Under the pieces are notes generated by a model that was given only the letters and a program-made list of their open reading frames with translations, was not told where the DNA came from and did no database searches. A stretch of DNA of 64,000 nt from Thermogemmatispora aurantia (GTDB lineage Bacteria; Chloroflexota; Ktedonobacteria; Ktedonobacterales; Ktedonobacteraceae), in contig NZ_BKZV01000002.1 of the NCBI RefSeq assembly GCF_008974285.1, positions 1 to 64,000 on the forward strand, written 5' to 3'. Below, piece by piece: positions 7,017 to 16,379 of this stretch; position 1 is the stretch's first letter, and each line of letters opens with the position of its first letter. The position numbers and the translations under genes are program-made.

Positions 7017-10000
7017 ATGAGCACACTCAGAGAACGACAGCACCAGCTAGCCTCTGTCAACTACAGCCAGCTCCTCGCGACCATCGGCAAGCAGTTACAG
7101 CGGCTACAGCAAGAAAAGCGCCTGGTTGGCACTGAGGGCGCGATCCTGCAGCTTGGAAAGCATCGGCTCAGCTTCAACATTGACCACATCGCCCAGGCAG
7201 TAGCCAGCCAGGTGAAAGAGCTGGCCCATCCCTTCGAGAACAGCTACGGCACCAGCTACGCCAGCGTCTACTTTGCCGAAGACAAGGCCCGCAGCAAGTT
7301 CAGCAGCGATCTGGAGCAATACATCCTGCAGCCACTGCGCCAGGCCTTTAACGACCTCTGCCGCCTGCACAGGCAGACCCCCGAGCAGTGCGCCAGCAGC
7401 CTCTTTCAAGCCCTCAGCCGCTTTAGCATCAAGCGCTTCGAGAAGTTCGATCCGCGGAAACCGCTGGAGACCATCAACAACCTTCGCTATCCCCTGGGGC
7501 AGCCGTCCCTGGTACGGCGGCGTCGCCTGCACTTTCAGAAGCAGCCCGGCACCAAGGAGCGGACCAGGCTGAAAGGGCACAAACTGACCATCGATGTACA
7601 GCGGATCGACGCCCTCAGAGAGAACATCATCGCGGGCATCCAGGCCCACCTTGAAACCTACCGCGAGAACAAGCAAGCCGAAGAAGATGAACTGAAAGAG
7701 GCCGCGGCCATCCTTCGCCAGACCGAGGGACCGGTCGCCGACCAGATTAACACCCTGTGCGAGACCATCACCAATGAGGTCCTGGCCCGCATCCAGCGCA
7801 CCGCGCGCCTTCACTACCTGGCCTACATCAGAGAGAGCCTCATCAGCGACCCCAAGGCCAGCCAGGAAGAACTCCAGGCCGCGCGTCTGCTCCAGACCCT
7901 GATCGAGCGCCTGCGCCAGCTTGAAAGCTACCTCCAGCGCCACCCCGACAGCCACTACCTCGTCTCCTACGGAGCATTACCAACCCAGCAGCGCCTTAAC
8001 CTGCGCGACCTCTTCTCACGGGCCGACGCCTTCGATCCCCTGCCCATCTTCGGCGAAGTCGCCGGTCAGCTCGGCGAAATCATCTACGAGCAGCAGGGCC
8101 TCAAACGCTTCATCCACGGCTTGCGCCTCAAACTCAACGGCAAAGTACACGTCCACGGCGGTGAGGGAGAGCCATCCTTTTCCTTCCACCTGGCCCTTCT
8201 GCAACCAGGCAACCCCGCCTTTGCAAGGCGCCGCCAGGAAGCCGAAAGCAACGGCACCCTTGAAGCCTTCTACACGCGCATCATCCGCGTAGCCGTCCTC
8301 TACTTCTTCGCCTTCAAGCGCTGGGAAGACCCGACCTACCAGCCCGAGCACGACTTTGAACAAGAGCTATTACCCATCCTGCGGGCCGGCAGCCAGGAAG
8401 AGAAAGAGGCCGCCCTGCAGCGGCTGGCCGCCGAACTGGAGCCGCCGGAGGCCCAGGACCAGGGGTCCAACAAGAGCACCTTGGCCCTCCTGCAGCAACT
8501 GCGCACCGTCCTGATCGCCTCCCTCACCAAGCCCTCCCACCAGGCCCGCACCTACCGGACCGACCTGGTCGTCTCCCTGAGCACCGGCGTGCTGGCCAGA
8601 GATCCCGAAAAGATCTTTTGCCACCATCACTTTTTCAGCCCAGAACTCTCCTTCCAGGAAGAGCGGCGACGCGAGCTACTCAAGTACATCACTATCGAAG
8701 GGGCCAGCCTCAGCAGCAATGTGCTCTGCAAACTCGATGTCAGCCTGCAGATCGAACCGCTCTACTTCCTCAAAGGGGAGGAGGCCAGCGAGGAGACCAT
8801 CGGCAGCTACCAGATGAGCCACGACCTTGGCCAACTGCAGGCTCTCCCCGTCATCCTGGTCCCCGCCGTGGCGGATAAGCAGGAAACAGTCCTCATGAGG
8901 GGACTCATCCGGCGACGCTTTGGCGACCTGCGCCATATCGCGCTTGGCTACGGCTACCACTACAAAGGGCAAGCCGTGCACTCAGAGGCGGCCTTCGTCT
9001 ACCGCTTCACCTACCTCCTGCTCGCCTACCTCTTCATCAAACTGGTCGTCGACAGCGCCACTGCCATTGAGCCAGACCAGCGCTTCATCCCCCTGATCTG
9101 CATCCACGTCGAGAAAGAAGAGGCCGGCCAGGAGCACTACAACGACGAAAGCGTCCTGCACGGCATCACCAAGGTCCTGGAGCACCTGCTAGGGGCCGAC
9201 TACCTGACCAGCTCGCAAGGCCTGCATAGGAAGACCCTGGAGGCCAGCGACCAGACCAGCTACCACATGCTCAGAAGCGCCCTGTGTTCGCTCTACGCGG
9301 CCCTGCCGCACCGCTTCAAGCCGCAAGCGGCGAGCGCGACCACCGCCTCCAACGCCGACCCGGCCCAACAGGGGCGCCTGGACAAAGTGGCCATCCTGGT
9401 CGTCTCCAGCCGCAAATGTGACTACAACACGCAGGCGCGCGATGACTACCTGGCCACCATCTACGGCGAAGTGCTGGGCCTGGAGCGGCAGGGAAACGAC
9501 CTCGTACTGCGCCGGCTCAGGACCTTTGCCGACAATCACCCCTCCGAGAGCATGCACACGCGGCCCGACATCATCATCGAACAGGCCCGCTACTGCGCCC
9601 AACAGGGCTACCGTCACCTGCTCTACGTGGCCCACGCCCCCTACAGCCGTACCCTGGGCCTCACCAAAGGCGGCGCCCGTGAGCTGTTCTTCATGAGCCA
9701 GGACATCATCCAGGCCATGCGCGAAGTCGGCGCCGACTTTCGCGTCTACCCCATCTTCTGCGACCTCTACTACGTCCTCGACCTTGAGCGCAGCTCAGCC
9801 AAGCAAGATCAAGAGTCGCTCTACATCGACGAACTGCGCGAGCTGGCCGACGTCGTCAACGATCCCAGCAAGCGCACCGTCATGTTCCTCAACCTCTACA
9901 CCGGCTACTCCATTCCCGCCGGCGCCCCCGAGGCGCAGGAGCGAGTCTACAACGGCGTCATGGCCTACTCCACGGTCACCCACGTCTACGACCAGGACCC

Positions 10001-10334
10001 CACCTACGAGCAGTACATCTGGTCCGACCTGCTGGCCCCCGACCAGCCAGGCACTACCAAGCACAGCCTGATCGAAGCCATTACCCTCTTGCACTTCATG
10101 CGCTTCGAAAGGCCGTCCAACCCGATGATGAAGCTCGACCCCTACAAGCGCATCATCGGCGACCGCAGCATCGGCGCCCAGGCCATCATTCCCCACATGA
10201 AAGGCCAGTGCCGCTTTAACATGCTGGCCTTTCTGACGCACGTCCGCTCAGTCCTGCGCTCGCGCGAGCTGGAACAGGCCCGCCACACCAAGCGCCAACA
10301 GCCAGCAGCCGACCAGAACCCGCCTGCCCATTGA
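7017..10334 (+). CDS. Large protein of unknown function (1105 aa), possible caspase-like C-terminal domain
   Basis: I do not recognise the family. The first about 330 residues are helical and charged (coiled-coil-like LQRLQQEKR, QLESYLQRH). The middle is mixed. The C-terminal part (about 800-1080) alternates strands and helices: KVAILVVSSRKCD, GYRHLLYVAHAPYSR (His873), then DIIQAMREVGADFRVYPIFCDLYYV (Cys915), then RTVMFLNLYTGYSIP. A strand-His, helix, strand-Cys order with 42 residues between is the layout of CHAT/caspase-like peptidases, but no diagnostic motif proves it. No signal peptide. The start follows GTGGAGGATG. The 10402 helicase-like gene follows after 67 bp and is almost certainly co-transcribed; the two are probably one functional unit. 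Confidence 0.75.
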   Translation: MSTLRERQHQLASVNYSQLLATIGKQLQRLQQEKRLVGTEGAILQLGKHRLSFNIDHIAQAVASQVKELAHPFENSYGTSYASVYFAEDKARSKFSSDLEQYILQPLRQAFNDLCRLHRQTPEQCASSLFQALSRFSIKRFEKFDPRKPLETINNLRYPLGQPSLVRRRRLHFQKQPGTKERTRLKGHKLTIDVQRIDALRENIIAGIQAHLETYRENKQAEEDELKEAAAILRQTEGPVADQINTLCETITNEVLARIQRTARLHYLAYIRESLISDPKASQEELQAARLLQTLIERLRQLESYLQRHPDSHYLVSYGALPTQQRLNLRDLFSRADAFDPLPIFGEVAGQLGEIIYEQQGLKRFIHGLRLKLNGKVHVHGGEGEPSFSFHLALLQPGNPAFARRRQEAESNGTLEAFYTRIIRVAVLYFFAFKRWEDPTYQPEHDFEQELLPILRAGSQEEKEAALQRLAAELEPPEAQDQGSNKSTLALLQQLRTVLIASLTKPSHQARTYRTDLVVSLSTGVLARDPEKIFCHHHFFSPELSFQEERRRELLKYITIEGASLSSNVLCKLDVSLQIEPLYFLKGEEASEETIGSYQMSHDLGQLQALPVILVPAVADKQETVLMRGLIRRRFGDLRHIALGYGYHYKGQAVHSEAAFVYRFTYLLLAYLFIKLVVDSATAIEPDQRFIPLICIHVEKEEAGQEHYNDESVLHGITKVLEHLLGADYLTSSQGLHRKTLEASDQTSYHMLRSALCSLYAALPHRFKPQAASATTASNADPAQQGRLDKVAILVVSSRKCDYNTQARDDYLATIYGEVLGLERQGNDLVLRRLRTFADNHPSESMHTRPDIIIEQARYCAQQGYRHLLYVAHAPYSRTLGLTKGGARELFFMSQDIIQAMREVGADFRVYPIFCDLYYVLDLERSSAKQDQESLYIDELRELADVVNDPSKRTVMFLNLYTGYSIPAGAPEAQERVYNGVMAYSTVTHVYDQDPTYEQYIWSDLLAPDQPGTTKHSLIEAITLLHFMRFERPSNPMMKLDPYKRIIGDRSIGAQAIIPHMKGQCRFNMLAFLTHVRSVLRSRELEQARHTKRQQPAADQNPPAH

Positions 10335-10401
10335 GGAGCCATCGCGACAAGGACGCCGAGCCGGGCAAAGCAGAAAGGCAGAAAGGAGGAGCACAAGCAG
10401 C

Positions 10402-13400
10402 ATGTCAGTCTCAGAACAAGCCGCTACCCAGGGCGCTGAGGGCCTTGAGCCAGCGAGCAGCGACCAGCACTTCGCCGAAGACATGGGCCGGCTCTTCGAA
10501 ATCGGCTTCGCCAGCGGCCTGCTCGCCGCCCTCAGCCAACAGGGCTGCCTCCAGCAACCGACCTACGAATACTACCGCCAGGAGCTGGCCCAGCTTCACT
10601 TTGAGCCGCTCTACAGCCGGCTCAGCAAGCGTAGCCACGTCGTCAGCACCTGGGACCGCGAGCAGCTCCGCTACTGGGCGCTCTTCATCCTGCTGCGCGG
10701 CTACCTGGGCGGACTGACCTTCTGCCAGGAATTCCTGGAAGCCCTGGCGGCCCTCCGCAGCGCACCGCCAGACATCCTCTACCTGCAATGCCGCTTTCAC
10801 GGTCCCAACAGCCTGGGCACCTACGATAAAAAAGAAAGCCTGGCCTTCGCCGAACTGCTAGAACAGCTGCGCCGGCGTGGCTACACACTCCCCCCCAGCG
10901 AGCAGATCTACAAAGGCTACTGTGGGCGCGGCCACTTTCCCCAGGCCGACCTCCTGCTCCTCCTGCGACAGGGCCGACACTGGCGCCTGCTCAGCATCGA
11001 CCTGTCGGTCTTCACCGTCCGCAGTCTTGGCGACGCCCGCAGCCTCACCTCAGCCGACGAGATCGGCGAATTGCTGCTACGCGAGCTGGGCTACATGCGC
11101 ACCCGCAGCGTTTTCTCTAACCTGAGCATCGACACCGATGCCACCCTGCTCAGCGGCCAGGGACTGCTAGCCAGCGGCCTCAAACACTACTTCCAGGCCT
11201 TCAGCCGCCGCGACAAAGAGAGCTACAAACTCATCCAGGCGGCCAGCTATGCCCATAGCTTCTATGAGTTCCTGTCTTCCTACCAGATTCTCCCCCCCGA
11301 GGAAAGCCTCACCTTTCACATCATCGGCTACACCGACCGCGGCAGCAACAGCATGACCCTGCGCCGCGATCAGCTCGCCGTCCTGGCAGCCTGCGCCGAG
11401 ATCTACCGCGAGCACGACAAGCGCCAGGAGATCGAGGCCAGCCGCGAGCAACTGCTGACCGTCATCAGCAACTACGTCCGGCGCGCCTTCCAGGACGGCG
11501 GGCGCTTCATTCGGCAGCTCCTGGAGCAGCCCAGGCGGGACGACGGCCTGCACTGGATCTGTCATGAGGAATGGCTCACCGACTTCGTGGCCATGAATGC
11601 CCCCCTCAGCGCCGAGCAGGTGACTCCCGAATTACAGGCCCTCTTCCCCGACACGCCCTGCGTCGGGCGCAACCTGCGCGACCTCCACGCCGACCTTGTC
11701 CTGCGCGAACTGGCCCAACCGACCCCTTACCTCTTCCTGACCGGCACGCCCGGCATCGGCAAAACCACCGCCATCGTCAACTTTCTCAAAGCGCGCGCCA
11801 GGCAGGGCGAAGGCTTCCTCTTCATCTACGTCAGCCCCCGCAAGCAGGTCAACATCGACATCATCCACAAGTTCCAGCAGGACCACCCAGAGCACCCGCG
11901 TTGCGAAACGCTGCTGGCCCTGACGACCAACTCCGCCTACATTCAGGCCAACGGCGGCAAACATACCGTGCACTACTACTCGTTCCAGCGCCACGAGCGT
12001 TTCTCAGTGGGCGGCGTCGACTTCCTGCCCGCCGAAGGCCCCGAAGCCCAGCAGCAGCGCCCGCGCGAGCGCCGACTAGAGGAAGTCGAAGAGGGCCTAC
12101 TCATCGACCGCGGCCAGAGCATCAGCGGCGTCCTTGACAGCCTCTGCTCAGCCATCGACGTCGCCCTGACAGAACAACTCTCCCCGACCATCGTCGCCAC
12201 CGTGGCCGTCCAATCGCTCCGGCGCACCAGCCACGAGCAGGCGACCACCCTGAAGCACCTCAAGCGCATGTTTCAGAGCCTGCTCAAGCAGGGGAGCCTG
12301 CAACAAGCCGCCCTGGAGCACCTCAGCCAGCGGATCAAATACATCTTCTTCATGATTGACGAAGTCACAGGCGACGAAAGCGGCGCGGCCTTCGTTGAGG
12401 GCGTACACAGCCTGCTCAGTCAGTACCAGCTCTTCCACCAGACGACCATCCACTGCAAGGTCATTGTGGCCGACGCCTCGATCGTCGACCCCCAGCTCAT
12501 TCAGCGCCACCTGGAAGACAGCGCCTACGAGCCGGACAAAATCTATTTCCGGCGCGCCACACAGCCACCGCAACCCCTCAGCCGCAGCGAATTCTCCTTC
12601 AAGCGGCAGCGGGCCGTCGGCATCAACGCCAACGGCTACCCGGCCAGCGCCCTGCGCCTGCGCTACCGCGTTGGCCTGGAGATCCAGCCCTACGAAGACA
12701 AGACCGCCCTGCGAGCCAGCAGCCAGCAGTTGAAAAGCAGCCTGCAGCAGCGCCTGCTAGAGGACCTGCTCACTATCCTCCAGCAGCCCGAGGCTCCGCA
12801 GGTCCTGATCTACATCCAGGACAAGCAGCGCCTGGCCGAGCTGATCGCTGAGCTTCAGCGCCGCCTGGGGCGCTTCCAGCTCTACGAAGACTACCTGGCC
12901 ATCCACGCCAACACCTCCGAGGAAGAGAAACAGAAAGTCAAAGACTATCAGAACCGGGTGCGTGCCATCTTCATGACCGCCTCAGCCAGTCGCGGCCTCT
13001 CCTTTGAGCGCGCTCGCGAGATCCTGGTTGACGTGCCGCGCTTCGCCATTGAGCAGAACCTGATGGAGATTCTCCAGGTCATCTACCGCGGGCGCGGCGG
13101 CGATTTCGATCACACCGAGAAAAGCATTACCTTCTATCTCTCTGACCGCTTCTTCTACGAGCGGAGCGAAGAGCGGGCCTCGGCCCTGCGCGAAAGCCTG
13201 CTGGCCCTGTTCAATATCCTGCTGATCCTCAAAACGGCTCTCCTCACGCGCATCAAGGGCGAGGGCCAGATTGGTTATCAGCGCTTCCTGATGATTCCCA
13301 TAGGCGGCAAGGCCGTGCTCTCCGCCGGCGAGAGCCTGACCTCACGCCTGGGACGCCTGGTCGACCAACTCGATGATCTACGCTATCAGCATCCAGAGAA

Positions 13401-14232
13401 TCCGGCCTTTCGCGAAGTGGCTACCTACCTGATCAACGTCCTCAGCCAAGTCCACATCGAGCTGACGCCCCCCCGAACGAGTCTGCGCCACCGCGCGCCG
13501 CAGAGAGGAGCCTCCTCGCGAGCTAAGAGCAAGGGCCAGCCACGCCCCTATCTGACTGTCCTGGATCAGTTGGCGCAGGAGTTTGAGCAGGCCGTCATGC
13601 AGGGCTTCGACCATCTGCTGACGCTGCCTCCCCTGGAGCGGGCCTACATCGCAGGTAGCTTGCTGATTGTACCGTTAGGTGAGCGGCGCCTGCGGGAAGA
13701 ATACTGGATCAGCCTGCTCAAGCTCCTGGAAACCGACCGGCACGGGGAGGAACTACTCAAGCGTATGGAGGCGCTCCGGCGTCATCCGCACTGCAACGAC
13801 GAGATTCGCCTGCTGCTCAAGGACGGTATCGCTCTGATCAAGGAGCTGCGCCACATCGCTCGCGAGAACACCATCATTCCTCACTTCAGCCAGGAAACGC
13901 AGCACGCCGACCAGCACTATGCCGTTCCATTACACACGCTGCTGGTCAGCGAAGTCTTTCACAGCCACTTTCAGAGCGGGGCCGAGGAGGAAAGCAAGCC
14001 GACAGCCAGCTTTCGTCGGCTGCTCGAAAGCTACCTGCGCGCCCTCTATCCCATCGATAGCACTCTTCCCCTAGGCCGCCATTACGAGCATTTTCCCTTT
14101 GTGATCTTCCGCAGCTACAACCTGCCCGAGGCGCGGCGCAAGATCTTCCTGGATCACTACCTGTTCATGTCCCACGAACTCAATATCATCAATATGCTGC
14201 TGGCCAGGAGTGATCAGGAGGAGCAACCCTAA
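10402..14232 (+). CDS. Helicase-like P-loop ATPase of unknown family (1276 aa)
   Basis: SF2-like motor with unusual flanks. Walker A is GTPGIGKTT (448-456, Lys454), Walker B FFMIDEV (Asp653-Glu654). The second RecA-like lobe shows TASASRGLSF (859-868, motif V-like) and QVIYRGRG (Gln892, Arg896, Arg898, motif VI-like). The about 430-residue N-terminal region contains QADLLLLL (Asp183) and LLSIDLS (Asp200), faintly like a decayed PD-(D/E)xK nuclease core with Ser instead of Lys; this is weak. The C-terminal about 350 residues are helical and unassigned. The RBS GAAAGGAGG lies upstream. It is probably a nucleic-acid translocase acting with the 1105-aa protein. No family name is claimed. Confidence 0.82.
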   Translation: MSVSEQAATQGAEGLEPASSDQHFAEDMGRLFEIGFASGLLAALSQQGCLQQPTYEYYRQELAQLHFEPLYSRLSKRSHVVSTWDREQLRYWALFILLRGYLGGLTFCQEFLEALAALRSAPPDILYLQCRFHGPNSLGTYDKKESLAFAELLEQLRRRGYTLPPSEQIYKGYCGRGHFPQADLLLLLRQGRHWRLLSIDLSVFTVRSLGDARSLTSADEIGELLLRELGYMRTRSVFSNLSIDTDATLLSGQGLLASGLKHYFQAFSRRDKESYKLIQAASYAHSFYEFLSSYQILPPEESLTFHIIGYTDRGSNSMTLRRDQLAVLAACAEIYREHDKRQEIEASREQLLTVISNYVRRAFQDGGRFIRQLLEQPRRDDGLHWICHEEWLTDFVAMNAPLSAEQVTPELQALFPDTPCVGRNLRDLHADLVLRELAQPTPYLFLTGTPGIGKTTAIVNFLKARARQGEGFLFIYVSPRKQVNIDIIHKFQQDHPEHPRCETLLALTTNSAYIQANGGKHTVHYYSFQRHERFSVGGVDFLPAEGPEAQQQRPRERRLEEVEEGLLIDRGQSISGVLDSLCSAIDVALTEQLSPTIVATVAVQSLRRTSHEQATTLKHLKRMFQSLLKQGSLQQAALEHLSQRIKYIFFMIDEVTGDESGAAFVEGVHSLLSQYQLFHQTTIHCKVIVADASIVDPQLIQRHLEDSAYEPDKIYFRRATQPPQPLSRSEFSFKRQRAVGINANGYPASALRLRYRVGLEIQPYEDKTALRASSQQLKSSLQQRLLEDLLTILQQPEAPQVLIYIQDKQRLAELIAELQRRLGRFQLYEDYLAIHANTSEEEKQKVKDYQNRVRAIFMTASASRGLSFERAREILVDVPRFAIEQNLMEILQVIYRGRGGDFDHTEKSITFYLSDRFFYERSEERASALRESLLALFNILLILKTALLTRIKGEGQIGYQRFLMIPIGGKAVLSAGESLTSRLGRLVDQLDDLRYQHPENPAFREVATYLINVLSQVHIELTPPRTSLRHRAPQRGASSRAKSKGQPRPYLTVLDQLAQEFEQAVMQGFDHLLTLPPLERAYIAGSLLIVPLGERRLREEYWISLLKLLETDRHGEELLKRMEALRRHPHCNDEIRLLLKDGIALIKELRHIARENTIIPHFSQETQHADQHYAVPLHTLLVSEVFHSHFQSGAEEESKPTASFRRLLESYLRALYPIDSTLPLGRHYEHFPFVIFRSYNLPEARRKIFLDHYLFMSHELNIINMLLARSDQEEQP

Positions 14233-14445
14233 ACGAAGAAAGAAAGAAACACGCTTGCCAAGTGTGACACAGGCTGGTATGCTTTTTGCAGGAAAGGGCA
14301 AGTTAGGCAACACCTTCCCCCGCGGGCCGATGACGACTGCAGCGGACGCCGCAGGCACGGAAGGATGAGCATGCCCTGGCTTGCTCTCTTCTCTCCCAAG
14401 CACCACCACATGAGTTGAACAGAAGAAGAGGAGATCTGCTAGCAT

Positions 14446-15327
14446 ATGTCTGCTGCTGAAGAACCTGCGACCCCCAGCCAGCCCGCCAGCGAGGGGGGGA
14501 CCTATTTCATCGATGCCGAAGAGGCGGCAGAGCTAGCCCGCCTGATGCAACAGGATCGCCTGGTCACCGAAGCAATGGGGGGCCTCCTGCCCGAAGTGGA
14601 GACGCTACCAGCCAGCGCCCAGGTGCTTGACCTGGCCTGCGGCCCCGGCGGCTGGGCCTTGGAGCTGGCCTTTCACTATCCCGAGGCCGAGATCATCGGC
14701 GTCGATCTCAGCCCGAGCGTCGTCGAATACGCCAATGCGCAGGCCCGCTCGCGCGGCCTCAGTAACGCCCACTTCGCTGTGATGAACATCACCCAGCCCC
14801 TCGCTTTCTCTGACGCCTCCTTCGACCTGATCAACGCCCGCTTCCTGGCTGGCTTCATGCGACCCCAGGACTGGCCACGCCTGCTGACCGAGTGCCGTCG
14901 CCTCCTCAGGCCCGGCGGCCTCCTCCGCCTCACCGAAAGCGAGTGGGGCCTGACCACCAGCCCGGCCACCCAACGCTACTATGCGCTCTGCTCCGCGGCC
15001 CTTAAGCGGGCCGGACAAAGCTTCTCCCCCGACGGGCACCTCTTGGGAATCACCCCCGTCCTGGCCCCCCTGCTGCGCCAGGCCGGCTTCCACGACGTGC
15101 GCCTGCGTGGCGGCGTGCTGGAGTGGTCCAGCGGGACCCCCTACCACTACAGCACCTTCAAAAATATATTTGTCATGTTCGATCTACTGAAGCCGTTCCT
15201 CGTGAAGACGGGCGTGGCTCAGGCCCAGGAAGTGGACACGCTCTATCAGCAGGCGGTGGCAGAAATGCAGGCCGACAACTTCTTTGCGGTCTGGTTTTGG
15301 GTGACCGCCTGGGGACGTCAGCCATGA
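14446..15327 (+). CDS. Class I SAM-dependent methyltransferase, tandem copy 1
   Basis: 293 aa. SAM-binding motif I is LDLACGPGGW (61-70), followed by the acidic end of strand 2 (IIGVDLS), FDLIN (motif IV region) and LLRPGGLLRLTESE, the layout of small-molecule class I methyltransferases. DNA methyltransferase catalytic motifs (DPPY, PC) are absent. A conserved N-terminal segment (AEELARL-QQDRLVTEAMGGL) marks this local family. It is the most divergent of the five tandem copies. AGAGGAG lies 14 nt upstream of the ATG. It is 213 bp after the helicase-like gene; co-transcription is possible but unproven. The acceptor substrate is unknown. Confidence 0.88.
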   Translation: MSAAEEPATPSQPASEGGTYFIDAEEAAELARLMQQDRLVTEAMGGLLPEVETLPASAQVLDLACGPGGWALELAFHYPEAEIIGVDLSPSVVEYANAQARSRGLSNAHFAVMNITQPLAFSDASFDLINARFLAGFMRPQDWPRLLTECRRLLRPGGLLRLTESEWGLTTSPATQRYYALCSAALKRAGQSFSPDGHLLGITPVLAPLLRQAGFHDVRLRGGVLEWSSGTPYHYSTFKNIFVMFDLLKPFLVKTGVAQAQEVDTLYQQAVAEMQADNFFAVWFWVTAWGRQP

Positions 15328-15432
15328 AGAATCAGGCCGAGCGCCTGTCATCAGCCCCAATCAACAGGTGCTTCTTCTTGCCTGTCTGACAGCAAGACAA
15401 GAGCGGAAAGGAATAGAGGGAGAAACCAAACC

Positions 15433-16332
15433 ATGACCGACACACGAGAAAACGAGGGGCTTGCGCAAGCCGGAGCGTCTCAGACCGATCTCACCTATCC
15501 TATTGATACCGAGCAGGTTGACGAATTAGCTCGCCTGATCCAGCAAGACCGTCTTGTGAACGAAGCGATGGGCGGCCTCTTCCCCGAAGGCCAGACCCTG
15601 CCCGAGGGCGGGCGCCTGCTTGACCTGGCCTGCGGTCCTGGCGGCTGGGCCTGCGAAGTCGCCTTTCAGCATCCTTCCGTCGAAGTGATCGGCGTCGACA
15701 TCAGCCCCAGCACCGTCGAGTACGCCAACACTTACGCCCGCTCGCGCGGCCTCTCCAACGTCCAATTCCAGGTGATGAACGTCATGGAGCCGCTGGCCTT
15801 CCCCGACGCCTCCTTCGACCTCATCAACGGGCGCGCGCTCTTCAGCTTCATGCAGCCCCAGGACTGGCGGCACCTGCTGGCTGAATGTCGCCGTCTCCTC
15901 AAACCCGGTGGCATCATCCGCCTCACCGAAAGCGAGTTCCCTCTAACGAGCAGCCCGGCCACCGAGCGCTATTTCGCCCTGATGGCCGCCGCCCTCAAAC
16001 GGGCCGGTCAGAGCTTCTCACCCGACGGGCGTCACGTTGGCATCACCCCCGTCCTGCCGCGTCTGCTGCGCCAGGCCGGCTTCCAGGATGTCCGCCTGCG
16101 CGCCGGCGCCGTCGAGTGGTCCAGCCATACCCCCATGCACTACGCCTTTTTTAAAGATCTCTTCGTCCTCTTCCAACTGATCCAGCCCTTCCTGCTCAAG
16201 ACCGGCGTCATCAGTCGCGAGGAGCTGGAGCCGCTCTATCAACAGACCATCGCCGAGATGCAAGCTGACGACTTCTACGCCATTGCCACCGGTCTCACCG
16301 TCTGGGGCCAGCAGCCCCACGCCAGCGCTTAA
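15433..16332 (+). CDS. Class I SAM-dependent methyltransferase, tandem copy 2
   Basis: 299 aa, same architecture as its neighbours: N-terminal YPIDTEQVDELARLIQQDR, motif I LDLACGPGGW, VIGVDIS, FDLING, LLKPGGIIRLTE, and a C-terminal segment (LIQPFLLKTGVISREEL) shared almost word for word with copies 3 and 5. A spacing of 105 bp after copy 1 suggests one transcription unit. The ending QQPHASA resembles that of copies 4 and 5 (QKPNASA). Function: methyl transfer from SAM to an unknown small molecule. Confidence 0.88.
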   Translation: MTDTRENEGLAQAGASQTDLTYPIDTEQVDELARLIQQDRLVNEAMGGLFPEGQTLPEGGRLLDLACGPGGWACEVAFQHPSVEVIGVDISPSTVEYANTYARSRGLSNVQFQVMNVMEPLAFPDASFDLINGRALFSFMQPQDWRHLLAECRRLLKPGGIIRLTESEFPLTSSPATERYFALMAAALKRAGQSFSPDGRHVGITPVLPRLLRQAGFQDVRLRAGAVEWSSHTPMHYAFFKDLFVLFQLIQPFLLKTGVISREELEPLYQQTIAEMQADDFYAIATGLTVWGQQPHASA

Positions 16333-16379
16333 AGAAGCTCAGCCAGCAAGTCAGGAGAAAGGAAAGGAGCACCAGGCCC

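Noticed and set aside
7104..10241. Many long open frames antisense to the 1105-aa gene
   Set aside because: In GC-rich genes the opposite strand stays open; these frames lack RBSs and family motifs.
10411..12573. Long antisense and alternate-frame open frames across the 1276-aa gene
   Set aside because: Shadows of the real coding frame, low in complexity and without motifs.
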